Shown: positions 1 to 11,082 of the stretch, piece by piece
How positions within the stretch are numbered: position 1 is the stretch's first letter
Layout: each line of letters opens with the position of its first letter
Source of the DNA: Gymnopilus junonius
Lineage: Eukaryota; Basidiomycota; Agaricomycetes; Agaricales; Galerinaceae
Direction of reading: 5' to 3'
Assembly: GCA_015501075.1 (NCBI GenBank)
Contig: JADNYJ010000041.1
Location: forward strand, 62,001 to 126,000
Length of the DNA stretch: 64,000 nt
Notes under the pieces: generated by a model
What the model was told of the DNA's origin: nothing
The model's database searches: none
The model's input: the letters and a program-made list of their open reading frames with translations, nothing else
Program-made: the position numbers and the translations under genes

Positions 1-139
1 ACTCCCGAGTCTTGATAGATGCGGTCGCGTCTGCACTGAGCACGACGTCGAGCTAGGTCAAAGACAGCCCATCGGCATCTTTGATTCAAATTTGGTGAGT
101 TGATTTTTCTGGAGAGACAGAACCTGCTAAACAAGTTAT

Positions 140-859
140 TCATTCAGTAAAGGTTATAAGAGGACAAAAAAATACAAGACCTTTACTCCGAGTTAAAGTC
201 ATCAACATCATCATATCATCGCCGCCGTTTTCCTTCCTTCTTCCTTCCCTGATTCCTTGTCTCCTGCTTATTTGCATTCTCCCGCATCCTTTCCTGCCGT
301 AGGCCTCCTCCCACGCTCCCCCGTACCGTCTTTCTTCCTCCCATCTGGCTTCCCGCCGCTTTGCTTCCTCCTTCATCCTGTCCTCCTCTTGCCCTTTCTC
401 CCATGTTTCCACTAGTCCATCAAGGAAGTCTGGAAAGACATAATCGACGCCTGATTTAATGTAATCTAGGCCAACCCAGAAGAACTTGACGTAAAATCCA
501 AGCATCGCTATGCCTTTAGCGACATAGATCGCCCATGATGACAGTGGTACCGCAAGCTTGAAAATAATCACACCAGTGGCTAGAATAGCGATGACGACCC
601 TGGCCTTGCGATTAAGGTAGCTTATGAGCAGCAGAGCGAAGAGCACTGAGAACTGGACCTTTGCTGAATAGTCATAGATCAATGGGAGAGCGAAAAGCAT
701 GCTCATTGTAAACGCGTGGACATGAGAGAAGCGGCGCAAGGCGTGTTCTGGACGCGTCCGTGGCGTGGAAAATAGCCTTTCCTTTTCAAGGCGAATGCCG
801 ACGTGCCGGGAGCGGTTAAGGGAAGCCGTGCTTGGCAAAGGCTGAAGGGTCTTGCTCAA
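140..859 (-). CDS. Small predicted membrane protein, 5' end unresolved
   Basis: Not a family I recognise. The frame stays open from about 859 down to a stop at 140. The codon at the upstream end is TTG, not ATG, so either translation starts at the ATG at 706-704 or an upstream exon is missing from this model. The middle (residues about 50-125 of the open frame) holds three or four hydrophobic stretches that read as membrane helices. They are followed by a highly charged Glu/Arg/Lys-rich tail (about residues 150-210) that is probably a cytoplasmic helix or coiled coil. The last roughly 25 residues are low complexity (Met/Leu/Thr) and may be read-through past a missed intron. The hydrophobic pattern makes a real gene likely; function unknown. 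Confidence 0.45.
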   Translation of the reverse strand: MSKTLQPLPSTASLNRSRHVGIRLEKERLFSTPRTRPEHALRRFSHVHAFTMSMLFALPLIYDYSAKVQFSVLFALLLISYLNRKARVVIAILATGVIIFKLAVPLSSWAIYVAKGIAMLGFYVKFFWVGLDYIKSGVDYVFPDFLDGLVETWEKGQEEDRMKEEAKRREARWEEERRYGGAWEEAYGRKGCGRMQISRRQGIREGRRKENGGDDMMMLMTLTRSKGLVFFCPLITFTE

Positions 860-1058
860 GGCTTTTTTGCTTAGCTCTATCAGTATAGAAATTCAACCGA
901 CTCATGGACATTCCCATTCTTTTCAGTGCGTCCGAAGTTTAGCAACTCCAATAGGACTATCTCAACTGGCAGTCAGGACTACATTTCGCCAACGAAAGTC
1001 TTGCCACGACCGTCGACGGTCAGATATGGCCGACTGGGACAAAGACTGGGCGGCATGA

Positions 1059-1064
1059 TATAAA
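1059..1064 (+). promoter_or_regulatory. TATA box of the 1131 gene
   Basis: TATAAA lies 67-72 bases before the ATG at 1131. That spacing matches the TATA-to-ATG distance of several other genes in this window (about 55-75 bases). Confidence 0.45.
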
Positions 1065-1130
1065 GGGACAGCTCCATCGTATACTCAGTTTTTCTCCGGG
1101 TCCTTCCTCACCTTCGAAACCCAATTTTCG

Positions 1131-1388
1131 ATGACATCCCCTCAAACTCTATCGTCCCAATGGATAGTACGGGAATTTCTCGTCGTGGCATGCGTTTCGT
1201 ACATGATAGTCAATCTGTTCTACTATCTGAACTGGTCAGGCCTCCACCTTTCGTCCTTAATATCACAGATTTACCTCTTTGGGATTGTATGTGCAACCAC
1301 GGCCCTCTTTTTCTTGTCGATCGGCCTTGTTCACGCCATCATTTGCCGTTTACCTTCAAATTCGAATGCGAGGGGAGGTGACGAGTAG
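1131..1388 (+). CDS. 85-residue membrane protein, hypothetical
   Basis: A single exon with an ATG at 1131 and a stop at 1386-1388. The product has two hydrophobic segments (roughly residues 13-33 and 41-71) joined by a short Trp/Gly/Leu loop, and a short polar C-terminus ending in acidic residues. It is probably a small two-helix membrane protein. A TATA box stands 70 bases upstream. I do not recognise a family. A second open frame overlaps it but has no such pattern. Small fungal proteins of this size are hard to call from sequence alone, so confidence is moderate. Confidence 0.45.
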   Translation: MTSPQTLSSQWIVREFLVVACVSYMIVNLFYYLNWSGLHLSSLISQIYLFGIVCATTALFFLSIGLVHAIICRLPSNSNARGGDE

Positions 1389-2524
1389 ACATGGGTCAAA
1401 GACACTGCATGTGTAATCCAAAACTTGCACTTCTCAACTCAAAAAGTTGTGGATTGAGGATGGTTGATAAAATAAACCGATGCGACCAGTAGTTGGGGTT
1501 TACCAGTACGTATTACTATTACAAGCTTCGTTTTCGACTTTGTCAACATTGCCCCTTTAGATTGCTACTCATGATATTCTACATGCCTAAATTTGTTTCC
1601 TGGAATTGGCCTAGTGTCCATAACCCCAAAGAATTTAGAAATAAATCACCATCGCCAAAGGGGATGCAAGGATAGAGGAATGGGTGCCAATATGGTACCA
1701 AAGTCAGGATTAGGTCGCTTTCAATCCCTCGTAGGCGCGCCGCACCAATTACATCTGGTTTAACGCAAGCTTTAGTTATGTCGACCTTGGGTCGAAAGTC
1801 AATACCCTATTCTTATCCATTCCATTCCCCGGATTTGTTTCTCTTTTCTATCTCTTTTCTTATGTATTTGGCATGTTCTTTAGAACAATATTAATTGCTC
1901 CTTGCTACCGATTTGTGCGATCCACGCAAGACATCAGGAGTAGCTAGATGCTTTGAGAGAGCTATTATAGCTTATCTAGATCCCTCAGAAGGACGTCGAA
2001 ATCTGATGAACGGAAGACCATTGAAGTAAGCAACTAGAAGCATCCTTATGTACGCCTATGGGCAAGATGAGGCACACGATAAGGATAAAATTGTATTGAA
2101 GCCAGATAACCGAAACCCACGGCAGGCGGTTGTGTCAACTGGCTTGACATAGAAGACACGCGTTAGGGATTGTTAGCAGATTGTGCGGCGGTTGGTCGCT
2201 GCGAGTCAACCGGAGCCCCAATGAAGGACATATCCTTGACCTCAGTAGTTCAATGATTGCGAATATTGTAAACGCAAATAATTAATTAGCTTTGGTGGAA
2301 CTGAGAGATATTCTTGACGATTAAATTAGTTGATTTTCAAAGGCATGCGTAGAGAAAAGGCCAAGTTAACACCGCAGAATACCGGTTCAGGCCAACTAAA
2401 CTATAAACCCTAGTAATGAGTAACTCAGAAGTACCGAAACACTGGCGGTAGTCAGGCCTTAGACCACTACACTAGAGTATACCCATTAACAAACCATAAA
2501 CGTCTTCATTTCAAGTTCAAAACA
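1389..2524. other. Intergenic stretch, nothing recognised
   Basis: AT-rich sequence with only short open frames that lack coding character. I see no repeat, RNA gene or splice pattern that can be supported. Confidence 0.5.
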
Positions 2525-2532
2525 TATAAATA
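2525..2532 (+). promoter_or_regulatory. TATA box of the small secreted protein gene
   Basis: TATAAATA lies 65-72 bases upstream of the ATG at 2597. Confidence 0.55.
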
Positions 2533-2596
2533 CCAGAGCAAAGCCATTTCATCGTTTACCAACTCCCTAGGTTCTTCTACACTGAAGATTAGCGCC

Positions 2597-3185
2597 ATGT
2601 TGTCTTTCCAAAAGCTATTTTTCAGCGCTGTCCTTCTCGTCGCCGCCTCTGGCCCCGTCGCTTTTGCAGCTCCGGTCCTGAACCACGGCATGGCCATGGC
2701 CATGGCTAGCATGCCAGAAGCTGATATGACCACCGCCCTCTTCCAACGAGACGTCGTTATCGACGCCGTGGACTCCATGATGGCCGAGAAGGGCTTCAAC
2801 CCATTCTCTGCCTTGAAATCTCTCGTCAGCGGAGTTCAGAAAGTAGTAGCTACTGTTGCTCCGAAAGTTGCGTCAATGTCAGTAATAAAAGGGATCGATT
2901 TCCGTGTATCCAAACACTGACTATACTTTATACTCTAAAGTGCGAAGGCTGTTAAACCAATTGTCGACACTGTTGCCAAAGCGGCCTCGGTGTAAGTAGC
3001 CAGGACCAAGGCATTGGTGCTAAAGTACGCATAAACTCACCGCCTTTTAGTACTCCTCTTGCACCAGTGGCCAATGTTGTGGACGACGCTGTCGAGTAAG
3101 GGAAGTTTCGTTCCGGGGTTGACATGACTAAATTTTGAACAGCGTTGTGTCGAGTCTCCCTTCGGCTCGCGAAGAGCTTGACTGA
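2597..3185 (+). CDS. Small secreted protein, four exons
   Basis: The ATG at 2597 opens a protein with a clear signal peptide: Met-Leu-Ser-Phe, a hydrophobic core, then cleavage after an Ala-Ala or Phe-Ala-Ala site near residue 25. A Met/Ala-rich stretch follows, then an amphipathic Val/Ala/Lys repeat region (SVxKVVATVAP-like units). Splicing at 2878-2940, 2992-3050 and 3096-3142 gives exons 2597-2877, 2941-2991, 3051-3095 and 3143-3185. All three introns are phase 2, and the third has a CTAA branch site. If the third intron is not removed, the protein simply ends at 3099. The uniform phase suggests that the repeat exons arose by duplication. Likely an effector-like or cell-surface small secreted protein; no family recognised. 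Confidence 0.6.
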
Positions 3186-3618
3186 TTTAGGATAGATATC
3201 GCTCTGGGAGATGCGAAGATATCAGGTACGTTCGTTCGCCCACCTTTCACTAGCATGGGGGCATCAAATCATTATACAGAATAAACTCGAGAGGATAGGT
3301 TTTGCACAGTTCAACAATGAATTTTAGTGGATCCCAGGAGGGCCGAAGATAGATCAAAGTTTTGGAAGGGAATAAAACCGAATAAATAAAAAAAAGGGTC
3401 CCGTAATAATTACTGCATTAGTTATATTCTCGAATCAAATTTGCATGCAGAGCATACAATCGAAGTAAAGAGTGTTCACTTCAACTTCATGTATTTTTCT
3501 ATTGGCGGTCTATTTTTAAACAGCACACACCCTTACCAGAGATGTGCAGTACACTGAAAAGAAAAACTGGTGCCATGGGATTCCTAGAGTAAAATTCGAT
3601 TAAATCTTTAAAAGTTGA
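3186..3618. other. Intergenic, nothing recognised
   Basis: Convergent spacer between the small secreted protein gene and the F-box gene. AT-rich, with no supported feature. Confidence 0.5.
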
Positions 3619-5085
3619 TTAAATATCAGAGGCAGCCGAAGTCGAAATGGTACTCCCAGCATTCTCGTTCTCCATCTCATGTAATAAACCGCTAAACCGA
3701 CGTCTAGCGATTGTAATGGCGTTGACGAAGGCAGTATGATCGGGAAGAGTCTCTGCGGTTGATCCTTCCGTCTTCTCCCAGCCGTGTAGGCGTTTTGATG
3801 CCACGGTGTCTTGTAACCACTTTTTTCCAATGGCGTGTGAAGGGTCGGGGATCCACACAGTGTCGGATATTCTGAACCATGAGAGGCCGTTCGAATCTAC
3901 GTGAAAGGAAGAGGTGGATTCAGCACGGCAAGCTCGGCTGAATAGAGAGAAGATCCTTACGAGGGAGTGATATTTCTGTAAGAGAAGAGCATACACTGCC
4001 CCACGTAGCGACTGTGGCAAAATCCTTGTCGATCGAGGACGTTAAGTTGCCCATTTCCCAATAATCAATACACTTAATGTGTAATCTTTCTAGTCGAGTA
4101 AAACGAGATAGGTAACCCTGCACTTTTTGTAGGTATTCCTGTTAAATAAAATATAAATAATCTCTCATAAATTTAGAAGAATAGCGACTAACCTCAGTAG
4201 GGAAGGCGTCAACAAGCATGATATTGGAAACATGCAAAGAAAGAACATCAGGAAGCCAGACCGAAACTGCCTGTATAATGTCCAGGTTCCAGCCGCGGCG
4301 TACGCAACTCAGCAGGGTCAGACTTTGCCGACTTGAACGCTGAAGGGTTTGGAAAGTTAAATCTGGATCTGTATCCACAGCATTCCAATTGATAATGGCC
4401 GCTCTCAGCCTACTGGAAGGGCCGAGATAGGGGATGCCTTGGACATTTCCGACATAGTATTGCAGCCCAGGTAGCTCTAAGAAGGGAAGACCGTCAACAC
4501 GGTTCCCCTCTTCATCTTGAACAAAGAGGGGTTGGCGAGTGTCCTCGTGTGGAGAAAGTTGAAGATAATTGACCTTAGGATGTCCATTTAAGAATTGGAT
4601 CAGCTGAGAGGATGGCTTAAGGAAGCACTCGAAGTGTCGAAGTTCAGGGAACCCGCAACGAGTGAAGAGCGTGATGAAGTAGGGATCATGTACAAGTAGT
4701 TTGAGAGTATGTAGCTCCCTGAGAGACAGAAGGGCTTTTTCTATAAGTGAATAATAAGCTGACAGAAAGGTATTAGACGAAGGCGGGTAGTATCTTCAGA
4801 AACCAAGTAAGTATTATTGAAGAAAGTTGTTAGTGTAAAAACATACGTGTAAGTAATTTGGAATGAGCGAGCAGTGAAGGCTGCATCACAATTTGAGACT
4901 AATGTCCGACAGCAAGCAACGACTGCTGTAGGAGATGACAGGAATATTTCGTGATAGAGGGCACGAAGGGACAGCGTATAGAACAACCTTGAGACACGAG
5001 CAACCGAAAGCTGGGATGAAACTGAAGAGAAATTCACGATTTCTTCCAAGATTTCGGACGGAAGGCGAACAATGGAAGACGTCAT
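3619..5085 (-). CDS. F-box protein, complete, four exons
   Basis: Likely a substrate-recruiting subunit of an SCF ubiquitin ligase. Exons on the minus strand are 5085-4847, 4793-4193, 4138-3961 and 3896-3619. The introns are 53, 54 and 64 bp, and the first has a CACTAAC branch site. Splicing closes in frame to 431 residues. The start is the ATG at 5085: the frame is open further upstream, but only a GTG is there, and a TATA box at 5141-5148 fits 5085. Residues 5-45 are the F-box (VRLPSEILEEIV, then a Val-Ser-Arg-Leu-Phe-Tyr segment). The remainder is Leu-rich and resembles the diverged LRR-like tails of mushroom F-box proteins. Agaricomycetes carry large expanded F-box families, so the target cannot be guessed. 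Confidence 0.8.
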
Positions 5086-5140
5086 CAGGCCGGAAGCTGT
5101 AATATGAACAATCCTAGATGGCGAGGGCACTAGTATTGGG

Positions 5141-5148
5141 TTTATATA
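5141..5148 (-). promoter_or_regulatory. TATA box of the F-box gene
   Basis: TATATAAA on the minus strand, about 56 bases before the ATG at 5085. It helps decide that start over an upstream GTG. Confidence 0.5.
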
Positions 5149-6264
5149 AATACGATGAAGTGCCTAGTACACGGTCGAAATTTGATCACCTCAGGATGAT
5201 GATCTTTCGAGCAGATTTCACAACGCGATCCACACGAGGCGCAGCGTATGCGGAAATGCGCGCTGTAGTAGTCCGCTCCGCCCAGGGGCCGCTGTAAAAC
5301 ACCCAAATTTGTGGTCAAAAAGGGATGGGCGGTGTATGGCGTGCTAGGATGCAGGTAATTGATTTAAAAGGAAAGTCCAGTCCAAGGGGATGCAGAGCGT
5401 TGAAAACACGAGGAAGGAAGAGGGTATACACCAGCACGAGAGATTGAACACAATAAGAGAGAATCAAGAGTCCCCACGAGTGTCACAACGAAAAATTTAG
5501 CCCTCGTCACACCACCGCGTTTTGACAGGGTTTCCATCAAGTTTCCATGCCACGATTGGGATGAGCCTAACCTCTATTGTTCTCTCCTTGTTCTCTCCCT
5601 TCTGATTTATGTGGCTTCATCAAGGATCCTGGCTGTTCTCAGGCTTTCGCCCCTTACCCGGAAAGTACGTAGATGACTCGCTTTACCTGGGAAGGATTCT
5701 CAGCATACCGTCGTCGAAGTCAGAGAGGGGCACGTATATGGACGGAACTGACATGCAGGGGATTAAATGTAAATCAAGAAGCAGTCGAGATCCGAGGTTG
5801 TTAGTCCATCGTTCTTTAGTTAGCCAGGAGATGGAAGGCTGTAATTGGCGTCTAGTTATAACAGAAAAGGCAGCGATTATAAATTTGGTCTAGACTTTTG
5901 AGTGCGATGTCGTAAGTAGCTCCGGCTCCAGACTACAGCCCGTAGTAAAATATTCTAAACGTCCTGCATTTAACAATAGTGATTTACATAGTACACGGCG
6001 CAGGTATTTATTTATCAAGCCATAACTTCTCGTACAAAATTTGGGGTCCAGCAGGCGTCCAATTTAAAATTAGTCCTTTGTTAAAAATACTCAAAGGTGG
6101 CGGCATCCACCAGGACGACCGTGAGTGATACCTCCACGACGGCAACGTGCTCCAGCAACAGGGAACATCGAACCAGGTGGGTAACTCAATGGCGTAGAAA
6201 AGACAGAGACCTCGAGAGACCGCAAATCAACAGGCTCTCCATCGACCTAAATAATCAAATACCG
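5149..6264. other. Intergenic, nothing recognised
   Basis: Spacer between two minus-strand genes. Short open frames occur (for example 5609-5893 +), but none shows a domain, signal peptide or splice continuity. Confidence 0.45.
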
Positions 6265-8197
6265 TCAACATTTATTGACAAGAAATAAATTATAATGGAA
6301 CTTCCGAACCTTTTGAACACGCCAATGGAGCGCTTTGGTCAAATACGGCTCGACCACCTCGGGATCCAAAGAGTCAAGGCGAGAGTGTTTGGCAATGGCA
6401 TTGTTGAGATGAACATAACCCTCAACGACGACCTCGGCATTGTTGACGCAGTTGGCGCACTGTTCGGCCATACTATTGACGAAAGCGACGTACGTACCAG
6501 CGAAGTTGGAGCAAACGTTCCATTGTTTGGGATCTTCAGGCGGAACACCGAGGAAGAGCAAAACGCTGAAGCTTTGTCCGACTTCGTACTTCTTGAACTC
6601 GATGCGAGCGGTCCAGTCTTGGAACCCATGATGCGGAGGAGCATGGCGAACTTGGCCATGGTGTGGAACGTGGTGACCTGGGCCATGAGGTGGTGCTGGA
6701 GCAGGAGTAGGGGGTGCAGGCGAAGGCAAATCCCCAGACACAGAGACGCCATACTTCTGGTTGACGAGGTTTCCAATGGCTGTGAAGACAGCATCAGGAT
6801 TGTTCATGTCAAGTCCATCGAAATCTGGGTAAGTGTATCCGAGTTTGGCTGTATCCTCAACACCGGACGACGCCCAGAATGTATCATTACCGGTGCGGAA
6901 AGGAGTCAATGCTTGGGAACAAAAATATATGAATTGAATTCAGGAGTCTGCTTCTGATGAAGGAAAATTAACATACCCGTAGCCTGATCAATCTGAGAAT
7001 TAGGAGGTATGATAATCGTCCCATCCTTGGAGTCGCCTTGAGAAACCCAGACTCCAGCGTTCAATGCAGACCAGAGAGAAAGCATGCGATCGACGTTGCA
7101 ATGGTGCAAGAAGAAGACCGGGTCAAAACCTGATCAAGGCTTGTGAATACCTGCTTCGACATAACGAGTGGAAAAGTCTTACCAGCCATAGATACGTCGG
7201 ACATATGGCCACCAGGGCCTCCAATGCCGAAATGAATTATGTTATGGATGGCCTCAAGACTGTTGGCGGTAGTGTCGTCACCGCCAGCCGTGTCGTTGCT
7301 GAAAGCCGGCCAGGTGTGGACTTGAGTCAACATATTGTAAGTGTTCGTAGTATAGGTCGACTGATGTGAAAGGAGAGTCCTATCAGTTTAACGGCGTTGG
7401 TCAGAGCTTCAAGGGAAAGAAAAGAATGAGCAAATCAACTTACGCCTTGAGCTTTGCAACGTCGACAGTTGCGTCTGCTGCATCGCTGGTGGGATAACGA
7501 ATAGTGGATTTGCGGTTCTGGAAAGTGGGGGGGAAGGAAGGGTCGATAGGATGAAACTTGTAACTGTAAATTGGATTGTCGACAGTGATCTTGTGTCCAT
7601 GTGGTCCCGTAATCGTCACTTGCTGGAGCGCAACAACTTCATCAGGCGGAACGGAATTCGTAGCCCAGTCCCAGTAAGGCTGGCGAAGCTCGTCGGCAGC
7701 CTGCAGCCAAGCCGCGCAATCGACTGTGTAAGTCGCTGCTACCTCCTTGGCATGTTGTTGGACAAGTTGCTGCGATAATGAGGATTAGTGATAATCCTGT
7801 AAGTATTCCCGCAGCACAGGACATACCTCGAATAGAGCGACATAGGGCCTGTGCCAAGTAGGGAAGAGAACATTACCATGATTGCAGTAACCCGCTGCGT
7901 TCGAATTGGGATCGAGCGACTTTTGACCTGTGACTCCGTCCCAAGGAACGTAAGGAATACCATGAATTCCCCCGATCTGAAAGAAAGATGCGGGGTCATC
8001 CTGGGTCCCCTTAGTCTGCATAATATCTGATGGGAAATGTGAATGGTCAAACTATGCGTAATGGACCCAAAGTGAAATCAAATCGTACTGAGGGCCTGGA
8101 CGTAAAGCGAGAAAAACTTCTCGTGCTTGACGAAGTTGTTGATTTCCATACGGTTTGGAGCACCGCCCAAAGGGCCAGTAGTCATAATGACGGACAT
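6265..8197 (-). CDS. Tyrosinase (polyphenol oxidase), complete, six exons
   Basis: Type-3 copper enzyme that o-hydroxylates monophenols and oxidises diphenols to quinones, feeding melanin formation. Exons (minus): 8197-8089, 8026-7827, 7769-7444, 7379-7183, 7129-6977 and 6911-6265. They sum to 1,632 nt, giving 543 residues with no break. CuA ligands are H58, H86 and H95. C84 in a Cys-x-His motif is placed to form the Cys-His thioether known in mushroom tyrosinases. CuB ligands are H257, H261 and H287 (HH-x-NVDR), with a bulky Phe before them. A TYPDF segment marks the end of the core. A Pro/His-rich linker leads to a C-terminal lid domain of about 150 residues with a Cys-x-x-Cys (QCANC), normally cleaved for activation. 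There is no signal peptide, so a cytosolic latent enzyme is expected. Length matches Agaricus-type PPO. Confidence 0.95.
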
Positions 8198-8271
8198 GGT
8201 TGAACCTTCGAGGAATAGGTAAAGGGAACAAAATATTTGAACTGGGGATTCGTCGTCTGAGATAGGCCCAC

Positions 8272-8279
8272 TTTTATAT
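8272..8279 (-). promoter_or_regulatory. TATA box of the tyrosinase gene
   Basis: TATAAAAG on the minus strand, 75 bases upstream of the ATG at 8197. Confidence 0.55.
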
Positions 8280-8827
8280 CTTTCCTTTGAAGTACTACTT
8301 CAAGTAGGCCTATGCCTTGGCCGCTGAATGGAGCGCGCTTCTCTCCGACGAAAACGTGCGTTATTAGGACACTGAATCCTGGTGAGGTGCTTCTCAGTTG
8401 CCTGACCTTTCATACTTCAGATATGTAGTACTTACTTCCCGCGTTCTTCTTTCATAATTGGAGCGACGCAAATCAAATCACGCGCAGAAATTACAACCAT
8501 CAGCCTAATCTAAGGTTCCCCTCCTCCGTTTCGTACCCAATAGCATGTGCCGTGGTCACTATGCGTTCCTATTATATCAGGCTGGTCCAGTCTAATGCTT
8601 GGTTCCTTCAAGTTCGAGTTTAATCCAGTGGAGCAAGTGCAACAATCTTTGCCAAGGAGGTCCTTCAGGAGGCGACGTAACGTGGTGTGGGGTTGACACC
8701 ATGAATAGACAGGAAGCAATGTACATTGAGGCAATTACAAGAGAAGACTGGATTAACGAGCTTGCCTTCCTTTCCCATCTGACGTCAAAGGCCGAGGATA
8801 TAAACACCAAAAGTCGGTCCAAGTATC

Positions 8828-9013
8828 CTAGATCACCTTAAATGAAGTTCCACGCAGAAACTCGAGGCAAAGTAAGTGAAAGAGGGCGCCATACGGACGA
8901 TGAGCATAATTGAACCAATCATTGTGCTCGACTTCTGGAAATGAAGTTCCGGGGAGATTCTTACAGAGAGTCGCTAAGTCGACAAATCCGTAAATGCAGA
9001 ATCTGAAGCTCAA
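8828..9013 (-). pseudogene. Possible F-box/LRR gene remnant
   Basis: A short open frame without an ATG. A neighbouring frame just upstream (about 9030-8960, minus) reads as a Leu-rich strand-turn segment of the kind seen in the tails of mushroom F-box proteins. The 8828-9013 frame itself ends in a Leu-rich block. No F-box, start or splice chain can be assembled, so if it was a gene it is a fragment. The flanks 8280-8827 hold nothing I can support. Confidence 0.2.
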
Positions 9014-9363
9014 AGTCGGTCGGCACTATAATAAGTCCGCGATGCTAAGAACGACAAACATTCCTATACATAAATTAAAGCAACTGCTTAGTGGCGTAGA
9101 AGGTACAACAAAAGTGCTACAAGACTCACGTCAAAGGGTGAATCAGCTGGAATCACGGATGCAATGGTGGGTGACCAAAATAGGATCATACGCCAAAAAA
9201 CAGGGGTCTGCGCGATGTCTCATCGACGTTGAATTGACGGTGAACGAATTGAAAAAAATGTGACATGAGTGACTAAGTTTTCTGCGTGACAGATCGTGCA
9301 TCACGTGCCAGGTGTGAATCTCTTCTGGAGTGACAAATAATTCGGGCTGGATAGCGGTGTTGG

Positions 9364-9432
9364 TGAGACAAAAAGAAAAAAAAAAGAAAAAGAAAAAGGA
9401 AGGAGGAAGGAGGAAAGGAGGAAGGAAAGGGA
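9364..9432. repeat. Purine-rich (GAAA/GGAA) simple repeat
   Basis: About 70 bases almost entirely A and G on the plus strand. Such low-complexity purine tracts in fungal intergenic DNA often lie near promoters, but nothing here shows a function. Confidence 0.7.
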
Positions 9433-10324
9433 CACTTCCTCCTGGTCTCAACTTCGTCAATAACCCTCTCTGACCTACCCAATCAAGGCCATTGCATGCC
9501 TTGAGCCTCCGAGGCTGTAATTTTAGGTACAGAAGCTGACTATTTTTAATTTTCGCGCCTGGGGTGCTGGATACTCGCGTAGATGATCAGAACGACCCTT
9601 TTCTTATGCCTTTTTTCTAAATCTTATTCGCTGTGCAGTCCAGATACTCGCTTAGATACACCGTGTGATTTTGGGAACTAGGCCCTACTGGTAATAGCAT
9701 GATCATGACTTCAAGTTGAGTCTCAGTCAATTTTCTTGAGAGTACATGGACTAGTGCATTCAACCTTTTAATTGCAATGTTATTATATATATATATTTAT
9801 TTCCTGTGATGCCATGCCTTGACGATGCTACGGTAGCTACTAATTTTCGCCATTGGCGGTGTTCCGAGGCAATGGCTTCGCAAGGACTCGGAGCGCCGGC
9901 TTCTGGAATGACCGGTCACGTTCTTCGCTTACATAATATTATTTTCGAACTCAGAGTCAGAATCAGTATCCATCACCAACACAGGCAACCAGCCATAATT
10001 GATAATTCATAATTCGAGGGAATCGACACCCATTTGACGCTTCTCGATCCGCGTTTTTTGCGGAAACGGCGCAGTCATACGTGCAGCAGAAGTAGACTGG
10101 ATTACTGGAGAGAAATTCTCTGTTTAGTAAGCATATTCCTTGCAGTAACGGCCAACATCACTAACACTGTACAAGGTTCACATTGTGCAATGGCACTTGA
10201 ATGGCAATGACGGCAAGCTGGTGGTCAGAGACATTTCTCACTTTCTCAAACGAGAAAGAAATTTAGCCTCAAGGCAGACCATTATGTTGCTTTCCGCAAC
10301 CTATCTTTGCCGACAAATAATTTA
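9433..10324. other. Intergenic, nothing recognised
   Basis: AT-rich DNA with a short TA dinucleotide run near 9783-9796. No supported coding or RNA feature. Confidence 0.45.
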
Positions 10325-11082
10325 AGGCAGGGTTAGATTGCTATTGGGCTATGTTAGTAACGTTAGATTGGTTGGGGGTCGGCCGTGAGGTTAGATACTT
10401 GAGTTACTAACTGTTATTTTATCACGTGATTGGTAAAAATAATTAATTTTTTTCCAGGTTACTAACACGTTAGTAAGCCACGAACGAGGTTAGATGTGTT
10501 ACATTCATGTTAAAAACCTACGCCGGCTCAAGAAAGCTCGCCACACTCCATTCACCAGGCTTTCCGACCGGTTTTGCTTGAACAAACGGTGTTTCCGTCA
10601 CTGATGCACCCGGTCCTGCTATATCAACGTTCGTGACGAGCACTTTGAGTTTGCTGTCATCCAGCTTGATGCAAGTGGCCCAAGGTGACATCATCGCCAG
10701 AATTGATGTACTTGTTGCAAAGGTCAAGCAGAGCCTGTCGGTCGGGTGGAGATAGCATGGATGGCGAGCAGCGCAATAGTTGTTTGAGTAATCGAAGGGA
10801 TTTCGACGTTCGTGAATTTTTCGATTTCCGACGTCATATGATATTGATCTTGGCCATCCGAAAATGGAAATTGATGTGAATATTACCTGCCGTTGCTTTT
10901 CTGCGAAAACACATCATGTATGAGGTGTCGGATAGAGCTGGGAAGGTTCTCCATTGAAATTTGGGGTATATCACAGTATATAACAGTGGAATTTCGACGA
11001 CCGATGTGAGATACGTTACTAACAGGTTAGTAACATGTGATATACCGGTATGTTACTAACATGGAACTAACAAACCCTGCCT
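10325..11082. mobile_element. 758 bp non-autonomous TIR element (MITE-like)
   Basis: The left end AGGCAGGGTT (from 10325) is exactly inverted at the right end (to 11082). Both ends are flanked by TA (or TTA), consistent with a target-site duplication. Further in, motifs around GTTAGTAAC recur in both orientations. Examples are a GTTACTAAC-N2-GTTAGTAA near 10460 and a GTTACTAACAGGTTAGTAAC palindrome near 11015. These look like subterminal binding sites. No transposase is present. A short coding-like stretch near 10518-10770 (minus) may be captured host sequence. A TA duplication would suit a Tc1/mariner- or PIF-type ancestor, but the superfamily is not settled. Confidence 0.65.

Noticed and set aside
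5109..5130. Upstream start for the F-box protein
   Set aside because: The codon is GTG and lies about 10 bases from the TATA box; the ATG at 5085 fits both.
5609..5893. 94-codon open frame as a gene
   Set aside because: No domain, signal peptide, TATA box or splice continuity; composition like the surrounding spacer.
7500..7540. Frameshift in the tyrosinase at a run of seven C
   Set aside because: Counting the run shows the frame continues; the six exons total a multiple of three.
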